Shown here piece by piece: positions 49,060 through 58,650 of a stretch of 64,000 bases of DNA (position 1 is its first letter; each line of letters begins with the position of its first letter). Origin of the DNA: Pseudoxanthomonas sp. Root65 (GTDB lineage Bacteria; Pseudomonadota; Gammaproteobacteria; Xanthomonadales; Xanthomonadaceae); the NCBI RefSeq assembly GCF_001427635.1, contig NZ_LMHA01000002.1, forward strand, positions 682,001 through 746,000, read 5' to 3'. The position numbers and the translations under genes are program-made. Under the pieces are notes generated by a model, which ran no database searches, was not told the DNA's origin, and was given only the letters and a program-made list of their open reading frames with translations.

Positions 49060-49152
49060 TGACGGCGGGCCGGGTCACGGTCAACCCGCGGCATACGCCC
49101 GCGCATGGTCGCGGGTTACAATTGGTATCTAACACATGGTCGAGGGATACCC

Positions 49153-50301
<1,149 letters not shown>

Positions 50302-50325
50302 GTACCGCAGCCATCGGGCTCCAAC

Positions 50326-50351
50326 AGAACGCCGCCGCAAGGCGGCGTTCT
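50326..50351 (+). terminator. Terminator after the acyl-CoA dehydrogenase gene
   Basis: AGAACGCCGCC-GCAA-GGCGGCGTTCT forms a perfect 11-bp stem 24 bp after the stop codon. The 3' side is only moderately T-rich. Confidence 0.75.
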
Positions 50352-50469
50352 CCGTTCCGGGACTTCGGTTGTCCCGACCCCCGTCTTTCGTCATGGGACC
50401 ACCGGCGCGGGGTCCGCTAGAGTGGCCCGATGCGGGGGTCTGTCCCCCGTTTTCCTCCTGGAGACCCCG

Positions 50470-52350
50470 ATGCGCAAAACCCTGATCGTCTGTGCCCTCA
50501 CGCTGGCCCTGGCTGCCTGCGACAAGGGCAATGCCCCTGCGGCCGGCGCGGCCGCCGATGCGGCCACCCCGGTGGCGTCCGCTGCCGACATCGCTGCCGA
50601 GAGCAAGCGTCTGAACGAGTGGTTCGAGAAGAAGTACGAAGAGCAACTGAAGTTCAGCCCGATCCAGCTGACCTTCCAGGGCCGCAAGGACCTGTACGAC
50701 CAGGTCGACGACATGTCCGAGCAAGCGCAGCGCGACCAGGTCGCCTGGCAGAAGTCCAGCGTCGAGGAGATGGAGAAGTCCTTCGACTACGCCAAGCTCG
50801 ACGACGAGACCAAGTTCTCCTACGACCTGTGGAAGCTGCAGTACGAGAACGCGCGCGATGGCCTGCCGTTCCTGCTGGACGGCTACGCGTTCGATCAGAT
50901 GAACGGTGCGCAGGGTTTCTGGCCGACCTTCCTGATCAGCTTCCACAAGGTCGAGGAAGAGTCCGACTACACCGCCTACGTCGCCCGCCTCAAGGCCACC
51001 CAGCGTGCGTTCGACCAGCTGCTCGAACGCGCGCGCGCATCGGCGGCACAGGGTGTGCGTCCGCCGAAGTTCGCCTACGAGGGCGTCATCGACCAGGCGA
51101 AGAAGGTCGTCGCCGGTGCGCCGTTCTCGGCAGGCGAGGATTCGGCGATCTGGGCCGACGCCCAGGCCAAGGCCGATGCGCTGGTCAAGGCCGGCAAGAT
51201 TGACGCCGCCCGCGCCACCGCGTTGAAGGACGAGGCGCGCAAGGCGCTGCTCGAACAGTTCAAGCCGGCCTACGACGGCGTGATCGCGTGGAGCGAGGAA
51301 GAGCTGCCGAAGGCCGCCGTCAACGCCACCGGCGTGGGCACGACCCACAAGAACGGCAAGGCGTACTACGAGTACCAGCTGCGGCAGATGACCACCACCG
51401 GCATGAGCGCCGAGGAGATCCACGCGCTGGGCCTGAAGGAAGTCGAGCGCATCAAGGGCGAGATGACCGCGCTGAAGGACAAGGTCGGCTTCCAGGGCGA
51501 CCTGGATGCGTTCTTCACCTTCATCGACACCGACAAGCAGTTCAAGTATCCCAACACCGACGCCGGCCGCCAGGCCTACATCGACGACGCCACCCGTGCC
51601 ATCGACAATATCAAGAAGGTGCTGCCGGAGTATTTCGGCCTGCTGCCCAAGGCCGACCTGGTGGTCAAGCGCGTGGAACCGTTCCGCGAGCAGGACGGTG
51701 CCGCGCAGCATTACTTCCCCGGTACGCCGGATGGCGCGCGGCCGGGCGTGTACTACGCGCACCTGTCCGACATGAACGCCATGCCGAAGCCGGAGCTTGA
51801 GGTCATCGCGTACCACGAGGGCCTGCCGGGGCACCACATGCAGATCTCGATCGCGCAGGAGCTGACCGGCGTGCCGAAGTTCCGTACGCAGTACGGCGTG
51901 ACCGCCTATGCGGAAGGCTGGGGCCTGTATTCGGAGTGGCTGGCCAAGGAAATGCCGGGCACCTACCAGGATCCGTATTCCGAATTCGGTCGCCTGAGCT
52001 CGGAAATGTGGCGCGCGATCCGCCTGGTGGTGGATACCGGCCTGCATGCCAAGGGCTGGACGGAAGAGCAGGCGGTGGAGTACTTCGACGCCAACAGTGC
52101 GGTGCCGCGTGCGGCGATCGAGTCCGAGATCAAGCGCTACCTGATCATGCCGGGCCAGGCGACGGCCTACAAGATCGGCATGATCAAGATCCAGGAACTG
52201 CGCAAGAAGGCCGAGACCGAACTGGGCGACAAGTTCGACATCAAGGGTTTCCACGACACCGTGCTGGGTGGCGGTGCGCTGCCGCTGACCCTGCTGGAGC
52301 GTCGCGTAGACCAGTGGATCGCGAAGCAGAAGGCGGCCAAGCCGGCCTGA
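50470..52350 (+). CDS. DUF885 family lipoprotein, probable metallopeptidase
   Basis: The 626-residue product has a signal sequence with lipobox LAAC (Cys17). The DUF885 domain covers most of the rest. Its hallmark is AYHEGLPGHHMQ, an HExxxH-like zinc motif, with a second conserved stretch AYAEGWGLYSEWLAKEM that may supply the third ligand. DUF885 proteins resemble M3/M32-type gluzincins, but activity is little studied. TAGAGT at 50417-50422 may be the -10 box. A strong terminator follows, so the gene appears monocistronic. Confidence 0.88.
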   Translation: MRKTLIVCALTLALAACDKGNAPAAGAAADAATPVASAADIAAESKRLNEWFEKKYEEQLKFSPIQLTFQGRKDLYDQVDDMSEQAQRDQVAWQKSSVEEMEKSFDYAKLDDETKFSYDLWKLQYENARDGLPFLLDGYAFDQMNGAQGFWPTFLISFHKVEEESDYTAYVARLKATQRAFDQLLERARASAAQGVRPPKFAYEGVIDQAKKVVAGAPFSAGEDSAIWADAQAKADALVKAGKIDAARATALKDEARKALLEQFKPAYDGVIAWSEEELPKAAVNATGVGTTHKNGKAYYEYQLRQMTTTGMSAEEIHALGLKEVERIKGEMTALKDKVGFQGDLDAFFTFIDTDKQFKYPNTDAGRQAYIDDATRAIDNIKKVLPEYFGLLPKADLVVKRVEPFREQDGAAQHYFPGTPDGARPGVYYAHLSDMNAMPKPELEVIAYHEGLPGHHMQISIAQELTGVPKFRTQYGVTAYAEGWGLYSEWLAKEMPGTYQDPYSEFGRLSSEMWRAIRLVVDTGLHAKGWTEEQAVEYFDANSAVPRAAIESEIKRYLIMPGQATAYKIGMIKIQELRKKAETELGDKFDIKGFHDTVLGGGALPLTLLERRVDQWIAKQKAAKPA

Positions 52351-52377
52351 TCGCTCGGTCCCGTCCAGGCGTCACCG

Positions 52378-52410
52378 AGAACCCCGGCTTCGTGCCGGGG
52401 TTCTTCTTTT
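52378..52410 (+). terminator. Terminator after the DUF885 gene
   Basis: AGAACCCCGGC-TTCGT-GCCGGGGTTCT is an 11-bp perfect stem followed by TCTTTT, a clear intrinsic terminator. It may also serve the convergent qorB gene, which ends at 52416. Confidence 0.9.
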
Positions 52411-52415
52411 CCGGC

Positions 52416-53318
52416 TCAGTGCGCCTTGGTCAGCAGGTCGAGGTTCGCCGGCAGCCACGCATCCAGCGTGGTCGGCGACCGGCCGGTGAGCTGGCGATAG
52501 TCGTCCGTGACCTCGCCGAGATCACCGTCGGCGGTCGCGGCATCGAAGGAGGCGAACACCTCGGCCAGGACGGGGGGAAAGCCATGCGCGCGCAAGCCTT
52601 CGATGTGCTGCTCGGGCGTGATGTCGACGACGGACAGCGGTTTTCCCGTCAATGCGGCGACGCGGGCGGCCATGTCGCGGGCAGCGTACGCCTGCGTCCC
52701 GGTGAGGGTGAGGACACGGTTCGCCGTGTCGCCGGAGGCCAGCGCATGAGCGGCGGCGAGGGCCAGATCGTCGCGCGCGATATAGGCAATGCGGCCTTCG
52801 CCCGCCGCGGTCGCCCATGCACCGGACGCCAGCGCACCGGGCAAGGCATAGGCGAGGTTCTCGAAGTACCAGGCGTTGCGCAGCACAGTCCACGTGAGCG
52901 GCGACGCGGACAGTGCCTGTTCGGTGCCCCAGTGGTCCGGCGCGAAGGAAACATGCGAGGTATCGGCGGACGGCAGTGAGGTATAGACCACATGCTTTAC
53001 GCCGGCACCGACCGCGGCCTGCACGGCGGCGCGATGCTGGGCCAGACGCTTGCCCGGTTCCATCAGGGCATCCGTGCTGACCAGCAGCAGGCGATCGGCG
53101 CCCGCAAACGCGGCGGCGAGCGTGCCGGGCTGGTCGAAGTCGGCGGCGCGCACGGTCACGCCGCGCGCGGCGAGGTCGGCCAGTCCTTTGGGGGACCGGC
53201 TGGTCACGATCAGGCGCTCGGCGGGAATCTTCAGCGTGTCCAGCAGGTGGCGGACGACGGCGCCGCCAAGCTGCCCGGAGGCGCCGGTGACCAGCAGGGT
53301 GGGGGTGGGCGTGTTCAT
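52416..53318 (-). CDS. qorB: NAD(P)-binding NmrA-like reductase, QorB type
   Basis: The 300-residue atypical short-chain dehydrogenase has the Rossmann motif VTGASGQLGGAVVRHLL, RAADFDQPGTLAAAFAGADRLLLVST and YTSLPSADTSHVSFAPDH, as in E. coli YtfG/QorB, the NADPH quinone oxidoreductase 2. It lacks the Tyr-x-x-x-Lys of classical SDRs. It is divergent from an HxlR-type regulator, the same layout as ytfG-ytfH in E. coli, so the regulator probably controls it in response to quinones or electrophiles. Confidence 0.85.
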   Translation of the reverse strand: MNTPTPTLLVTGASGQLGGAVVRHLLDTLKIPAERLIVTSRSPKGLADLAARGVTVRAADFDQPGTLAAAFAGADRLLLVSTDALMEPGKRLAQHRAAVQAAVGAGVKHVVYTSLPSADTSHVSFAPDHWGTEQALSASPLTWTVLRNAWYFENLAYALPGALASGAWATAAGEGRIAYIARDDLALAAAHALASGDTANRVLTLTGTQAYAARDMAARVAALTGKPLSVVDITPEQHIEGLRAHGFPPVLAEVFASFDAATADGDLGEVTDDYRQLTGRSPTTLDAWLPANLDLLTKAH

Positions 53319-53409
53319 GCGGACTCCTGGTTTGATAACGGAAAGGTCATTGGTTACGCTATGGTAGTAATGGCTTTCGCGCCCACAAGCAGGGAGCCTG
53401 AAGTAACCC

Positions 53410-53427
53410 GGTTACCGCGCGGTAACC
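53410..53427. promoter_or_regulatory. 18-bp perfect palindrome upstream of the HxlR regulator
   Basis: GGTTACCGCGCGGTAACC is perfectly symmetrical and ends just before the first ATG of the regulator gene. A related half-site GTTAC occurs at 53353-53357 and GTAAC at 53403-53407. It is the likely operator for autoregulation and for qorB. Confidence 0.65.
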
Positions 53428-53829
53428 ATGCACTGGATGTCGCCCATGACCCTGCACCGCCAATCGCTGATCCTCACCGAGAACTGCCCGATCCGCGACG
53501 TGCTGGACCGGTTGGGCGACCGCTGGACCGTGCTGGTGTTGCACGAGCTGGCCGGTGGCACGCTGCGCTTCACCGAGGTGCGCAAGCGCATCGCCGATAT
53601 CTCGCCACGGATGCTGGCGCAGACGCTGCGTCGCCTCGAACAGGATGGGCTGGTGCGGCGCGAGGTGTTCCCGACGGTACCGCCGCGTGTGGATTACGCG
53701 CTGACGCCGCTGGGAACCTCGTTCTTCGAGCGCATAGAGATGCTCGCCCAATGGGCTTCCGACCACCACGACGAAGTGCGCGCGGCGCGTCAGGCGTATG
53801 TCGCGCCGGCGGCCAATGCACCGCTCTGA
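53428..53829 (+). CDS. HxlR-family transcriptional regulator
   Basis: The 133-residue winged-helix protein has a Cys near the N-terminus of the domain (TENCPIRDVLDRLGDRWTVLVLHELAGG), then RFTEVRKRIADISPRMLAQTLRRLEQDGLVRREVFPTVPPRVDYALT, the standard HxlR/YtfH fold. The Cys before PIRDVL is the residue that senses quinones or electrophiles in YodB/QorR-type members. In-frame ATGs at 53428, 53437 and 53446 are all possible starts; none has a good Shine-Dalgarno. It probably represses divergent qorB and itself. Confidence 0.87.
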   Translation: MHWMSPMTLHRQSLILTENCPIRDVLDRLGDRWTVLVLHELAGGTLRFTEVRKRIADISPRMLAQTLRRLEQDGLVRREVFPTVPPRVDYALTPLGTSFFERIEMLAQWASDHHDEVRAARQAYVAPAANAPL

Positions 53830-53956
53830 GACTTGGGCGTGCACGCGCGACGTGCTTCACGGGATGCTGTCGAGGTGATGCCTGGAACGACAAGCGCAAT
53901 CCCGAGCGTGAGGGTCACCAAGCTCGGGCTGGCGTAGTCCTGCATTCGCCGCAAAA

Positions 53957-53983
53957 AGAAACCCCGGCGATGCCGGGGTTTCT
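53957..53983 (-). terminator. Terminator of the downstream RND operon
   Basis: AGAAACCCCGGC and GCCGGGGTTTCT form a 12-bp perfect stem 26 bp after the RND permease stop. On the minus strand it is followed by TTTTTGC. The rest of the 179-bp gap 53830-54008 shows nothing else. Confidence 0.9.
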
Positions 53984-54008
53984 CGCTTTGCAAACGTGCC
54001 GCTGCCGG

Positions 54009-57000
54009 TCAGTGACCGGTGGCCGGCTCCGGCGGCAGTCCATCGCCGTCGTCCTGCGGTGCGTGCTCGCTGTCGCGGTCATGCGCATGGTCGCGCGCCA
54101 GGTACAGGTAGAACGCCGGTAACACGAACAGGGTGAACAGCGTGCCGATGGTCATGCCCGAGGCGATCACCACGCCCATCGAGAAGCGCGAGGCGGCACC
54201 CGGGCCGCTGGCGATCAACAGCGGGATCATCGCGAACACCAGCGCGGCGGTGGTCATCAGCACCGGACGCAGGCGGATGGCGGCAGCCTGTTCGATCGCC
54301 TCGCGCTTGGACAGGCCCTGCTCGGACTGCAGCTTGTTGGCGAACTCCACGATCAGGATGCCGTGCTTGGAAATCACGCCGACCAGCGTCACCAGGCCCA
54401 CCTGCGTGTAGATGTTGATGCTCATGCCGGGAAAGGCTTCGATCTGCATGAAGCCGAGGATGCCGCTGAGGATCGCCAGTACGTTGACCGTCAACAGCGC
54501 GCCGCTGATGGCCATCGGCACCGTCAGCAGCATGATCAGTGCATCGCGGAAGCTCTCGAACTGCGCCGCCAGCACCAGGAAGATCACGATCAGCGCGAGC
54601 GCGAGCGTGACCAGCATCGCCGCGCCTTCCTGCTTGAACTGGCGCGACTCGCCGGCGTAATCCACCGAATAGCCCTGCGGCAGCACCTCCTTCGCCGCCT
54701 GGTCGAGGATCGCCAGCGCCTCGCCCTTGCTCACGCCGGGGCGGGGGGCGAAGGTGATCGACACCGCATTGAGCTGCTGGAAGCGCTTCAGCGACTGCGG
54801 CTGTGCGCTCTCCTTCAGCGTCACCAGCGTCGACAGCGGGATCAGCTCGCCGTCGCGGGTGCGGGTGTAGTAGTTCTCCAGGTCGCTGGCATTGAGGCGG
54901 TCGCTGCGCTGCACCTGCGGAATCACCAGGTACGAGCGGTTCTGCATCGCGAAGCGGTTGGTGTAGCCGCCGGACAGCATGGCCGCCATGTCGGCCGCCA
55001 GCGTACGCATGTCGATGCCGAGGCTGGCCGCCTTTTCGCGGTCGATGTTGACCTCGATGCGCGGCTTGTCGATCTTCAGGTCCTTGTCCAGGAAGATGAA
55101 GCGCTTGCTCTCCATCGCCTTCACCAGGATTTCGTCGGCGAGGTCGGCCAGCTGGCTCAGCTCGCCCACGCCGCCGATGATGAACTCGCCACCACCGCCG
55201 TCGCCGCCCGCGCTGGGCAGCGAAGGGGGCACCAGCGCGAAGATGTTCAGGCCGCTGACCTGGCTCATCTTCGGCTGCAGTTCCTGCTGCAGCACCGCGT
55301 TGGTCGAGCGCTCGCGCTCGCTCCAGGGCTTCAGCACGAAACCGGCCATCGCCATCGGACTGGCGCCGCCGCCGCTGCCGCCGAAGCCGCCGTTGAACAG
55401 GAAGTAGTCCTGCACTTCCGGCACGCCCTTGGCGATGGAGGTGACCTCTTCGGTGTAGCGCTCCACGTAGTCCAGGGTGGAGTAGGGGTCGGCGCTGGCG
55501 ACGGAGAAGATGAAGCCTTCGTCCTCCAGCGGCGCCGGCTCCTTCGGTGCCGTCATGTACAGGAAGGCGCACGAGACCAGCACCAGGATGCCGAACACGC
55601 CGACCACCGACTTGGTCTCCATCGTGCCGTGCAGGCGGCGCTGGTAACCGGCATTGAGCTTCTCGAAGCGCTCGTCCAACCACTTTTCCAGCTTGCCCTT
55701 GCCGCCTTCACTGTGCGGCTTGAGGATCTTGGCGCACATCATCGGGGTCAACGTCAGCGCGATCACGCCCGACAGCAGCACCGAGCCGGCCAGGGTGAAC
55801 GCGAACTCCGTGAACAGCACGCCGGTCAGGCCGCCCTGGAAGCCGATGGGCAGGTAGACCGCCACCAGCGTGGTAGTCATCGCGACGACCGGCCAGGCAA
55901 GCTCGCGCGCGCCCTTGATCGCCGCGTCGTACGGCGACATGCCTTCTTCGATGTGGCGGTGGATGTTCTCCAGCACGATGATCGCGTCGTCCACCACGAT
56001 GCCGATGGCCAGTACCATCGCGAGCAGCGTCAGCAGGTTGATCGTGAAACCCATCAGCAGCATCAGGAACAGCGCGCCCACCAGCGACAGCGGTACCGTC
56101 ACCGCCGGGATCAGCACACTGCGCAGCGACCCCAGGAACAGGAAGATCACCACGATCACGATGATGACCGCCTCGACGATGGTGCTGACCACCTCGTCGA
56201 TGGCGTCCTGGATCTGCTCGGTGCTGTCGTAGGGGATGGTGGCCTTGATGCCTTCCGGCAGCTGCGGGACGATCTCGCCATCCCACAGCGCACGCACGTC
56301 CTTGATGACGTCCAGCGAATTCGCGTCCGGGGACACGAAGATGCCCATGAACGTGGCGGCCTCGCCGTTGATACGGACCGAGGTGCCGTAACTCTCCGAA
56401 CCGAGCTGCACGTCGGCTACGTCACCGAGCCGCACGATGGCGCCGTTCTGCTCGCGGATGATCAGCTGGCGGAATTCGTCGGCATTGCGCAGGTCGGTGC
56501 GCGCGGTCATGTCGATGGCGACCATCTGGCCCTTGGTCGAACCCACCGCCGCCAGCACGTTGTTGGACGACAGGGCGGTCGACACGTCGCTGGCGGTGAC
56601 CTGCAGCGCGGTCATGCGGTCCGGCTTCAACCACACGCGCATGGCGAAGGTGCCCGCGCCCAGGATGTCGGCGCGCTGCACGCCGGACACCGTCACCAGC
56701 TTGGGCTGCACCACGCGGGTCAGGTAGTCGGTGATCTGGTTGTTGTCGAGCGTCTCGCTGGCGAAGGACACGTACATCGCCGCGATCTGCTGGCCTTGCT
56801 GCAGGTCGATCACCGGGTCCTCGGACTCCGGCGGCAGCTGGCCGCGCATCTTGTTGACCTTGGCGGCGATCTGGGTGAGCGCTTCGTTCGGGTCCTGATC
56901 CAGCTTGATGTAGGCCTGGATGATGCTCACGCCAGCCGAACTGGTCGAGCTGAGGTACTCGATGCCTTCGGCGCTGGCGACCTCACGCTCCAGCGGCGTG

Positions 57001-57191
57001 GTGATGAAGCCCTGGATCAGGTCCGCGTCCGCGCCGTAGTAGGTGGTGCTGATGTTGACCACGGCGTTGCGCAGCTCGGGGTACTGCCGCACGTTCAACT
57101 CGGTGAACGAGCGCAGGCCGAACAGCAGGATGAACAGGCTGACGACGATAGCCAGCACCGGCTTGTTGATGAAGATGTCGGTGAATTTCAT
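54009..57191 (-). CDS. RND multidrug efflux permease (first system)
   Basis: The 1060-residue inner-membrane protein has 12 predicted TM segments and two large periplasmic loops. It starts MKFTDIFINKPVLAIVVSLFILLFGL and carries the paired proton-relay aspartates in GIVVDDAIIVLEN. The second periplasmic half has Gly-rich stretches GGFGGSGGGASPM and SAGGDGGGGEF, unusual for AcrB types and closer to the MdtB/MuxB/VmeI-like branch. The C-terminal tail is acidic with His residues (DHAHDRDSEHAPQDDGDG). It works with the adaptor encoded 12 bp upstream; no outer-membrane channel gene is present. Confidence 0.92.
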   Translation of the reverse strand: MKFTDIFINKPVLAIVVSLFILLFGLRSFTELNVRQYPELRNAVVNISTTYYGADADLIQGFITTPLEREVASAEGIEYLSSTSSAGVSIIQAYIKLDQDPNEALTQIAAKVNKMRGQLPPESEDPVIDLQQGQQIAAMYVSFASETLDNNQITDYLTRVVQPKLVTVSGVQRADILGAGTFAMRVWLKPDRMTALQVTASDVSTALSSNNVLAAVGSTKGQMVAIDMTARTDLRNADEFRQLIIREQNGAIVRLGDVADVQLGSESYGTSVRINGEAATFMGIFVSPDANSLDVIKDVRALWDGEIVPQLPEGIKATIPYDSTEQIQDAIDEVVSTIVEAVIIVIVVIFLFLGSLRSVLIPAVTVPLSLVGALFLMLLMGFTINLLTLLAMVLAIGIVVDDAIIVLENIHRHIEEGMSPYDAAIKGARELAWPVVAMTTTLVAVYLPIGFQGGLTGVLFTEFAFTLAGSVLLSGVIALTLTPMMCAKILKPHSEGGKGKLEKWLDERFEKLNAGYQRRLHGTMETKSVVGVFGILVLVSCAFLYMTAPKEPAPLEDEGFIFSVASADPYSTLDYVERYTEEVTSIAKGVPEVQDYFLFNGGFGGSGGGASPMAMAGFVLKPWSERERSTNAVLQQELQPKMSQVSGLNIFALVPPSLPSAGGDGGGGEFIIGGVGELSQLADLADEILVKAMESKRFIFLDKDLKIDKPRIEVNIDREKAASLGIDMRTLAADMAAMLSGGYTNRFAMQNRSYLVIPQVQRSDRLNASDLENYYTRTRDGELIPLSTLVTLKESAQPQSLKRFQQLNAVSITFAPRPGVSKGEALAILDQAAKEVLPQGYSVDYAGESRQFKQEGAAMLVTLALALIVIFLVLAAQFESFRDALIMLLTVPMAISGALLTVNVLAILSGILGFMQIEAFPGMSINIYTQVGLVTLVGVISKHGILIVEFANKLQSEQGLSKREAIEQAAAIRLRPVLMTTAALVFAMIPLLIASGPGAASRFSMGVVIASGMTIGTLFTLFVLPAFYLYLARDHAHDRDSEHAPQDDGDGLPPEPATGH

Positions 57192-57203
57192 GCCGGCGCT
57201 CCG

Positions 57204-58400
57204 TCAACGGTTTTCGGGCGTGGGCTGGGCATCGGTCACCGGCGGCACCTTGTTGTTGATCACCACTTCCGCATCATTGCGCAGCTTGAGCAGGCCGGTG
57301 GTCGCCACGCGCTCGCCGGGCTTGAGGCCCTCGACGACCGCGATCAGGTCGCCGCGGGTGGCGCCGGTCGTGACGAAGCGTTGGCGCACGATCAGCTTCT
57401 TGCCGGTCAGCGGCTTGCCCTGCATGTCCCTCTCGCCTTCGGCACGCGGTACTTCCTGGATCACGTACACCGCGTTGCCATAGGGGTTGAAGCTGATCGC
57501 CGTCTGCGGCACCACCACCACCTTGCGCGCGTCGCCAGTGTCGAAGCCGACGTGGGCGAACGCGCCCGGACGCAGGTTGTACTCGCCGTTGGCCAGCGTG
57601 GCCTGCACCTTGAAGTTGCGCGTGGCCGGGTCGATTTGCGGCTCCACCGCGGTGACCTCGCCCTCGAACACCTGGCCGGGGAGGGCGTCGACGGTGGCGC
57701 GGATCTTCGCCCCCGGCAGTACCTGGCCCACGCGCTGCTCGGGCAGGGTGAAGTCCAGATAGATCGGGTCCAGCGCCTGCAGGCTGACGATGGCGTCGCC
57801 GGGGTTGAGGTACTGGCCCAGGTTGACCTTGCGGATGCCCAGCACGCCGTCGAACGGCGCGCGGATGGTCTTCTGCGCGATCAGGGCGCGCTGCGCCTCG
57901 ACCTGCGCCAGCGAAGTCGCCGCCACCGTGGCGCGCTCCTCGGCCTCGGCCTGAGAAACCAGCTTGTCGCGCGCCAGCGCCTGCCAGCGGTCGCGCTGGA
58001 CAGCGGCGAGCTTGGCGGAGGCTTCCAGCGACTTCAGCACCGCCAGTTCGTTGGCGGTATTGAGCTGGGCCAGCACGGTGCCGGCCTTGACCGGCTTGCC
58101 GACATCGATCGACAGGCTGCGCACCACACCGCCGGCCTCGGTGGTGACGTCGGTGCCGTTGATGGCCACGAACGTACCCACGGCCTGCTGCGCGTCGATC
58201 CATTCCTCCTGCTTCGCCGTCCAGTCCGTCACGGTGGCGGCCGGCTGCGGCATGGTGTCGAAGAAGTCGTTCATGCCCTTGCTCATGATCGCCTTGACGG
58301 CGAACACGCCGCCGAAGATCACCACCACGGCAATCAGCATCAGGATCATCCGGCGGGTGGCGGAGGGCGTTTTCCTTGCGGTCGGGTCTTTCCGTGTCAT
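57204..58400 (-). CDS. RND periplasmic adaptor (first system)
   Basis: The 398-residue membrane-fusion protein has an N-terminal TM anchor (MILMLIAVVVIFGGVFAVKAIM) with no lipobox. Its lipoyl halves flank an alpha-hairpin (TTEAGGVVRSLSIDVGKPVKAGTVLAQLNTANELA ... TIRAPFDGVLGIRKVNLGQYLNPGD), followed by beta-barrel and membrane-proximal domains. It links the RND permease to an outer-membrane channel. It precedes the permease gene by 12 bp. The 250-bp gap upstream contains the other operon's terminator and no clear regulator site. Confidence 0.9.
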   Translation of the reverse strand: MTRKDPTARKTPSATRRMILMLIAVVVIFGGVFAVKAIMSKGMNDFFDTMPQPAATVTDWTAKQEEWIDAQQAVGTFVAINGTDVTTEAGGVVRSLSIDVGKPVKAGTVLAQLNTANELAVLKSLEASAKLAAVQRDRWQALARDKLVSQAEAEERATVAATSLAQVEAQRALIAQKTIRAPFDGVLGIRKVNLGQYLNPGDAIVSLQALDPIYLDFTLPEQRVGQVLPGAKIRATVDALPGQVFEGEVTAVEPQIDPATRNFKVQATLANGEYNLRPGAFAHVGFDTGDARKVVVVPQTAISFNPYGNAVYVIQEVPRAEGERDMQGKPLTGKKLIVRQRFVTTGATRGDLIAVVEGLKPGERVATTGLLKLRNDAEVVINNKVPPVTDAQPTPENR

Positions 58401-58607
58401 GGGGCGTCTTCGGCAGGTCGGGGGATATCGTCAGGTCGACGAACGGGGTGGGGCGTGATCGACAGGATCAATCGGCGGATTATCACGAATTGAGACGGCC
58501 GCAAGAAGTGCATGACGGCATCAGCCCTGGCGCGGACAGCCGGCCCGTGTCCGTACGCCTGGTTGCGGACACCGGATGCACCGGGATGTCCGCGGCCGGT
58601 GCATACG

Positions 58608-58634
58608 AAAAGCCCCGGCGATGCCGGGGCTTTT
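58608..58634 (-). terminator. Terminator of the TetR-RND operon
   Basis: AAAAGCCCCGGC and GCCGGGGCTTTT form a 12-bp perfect stem 16 bp after the permease stop, with an A/T-rich end. It closes the operon before any channel gene and separates it from the next RND system. Confidence 0.88.
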
Positions 58635-58650
58635 GCGAGAGGGGCGGCGC

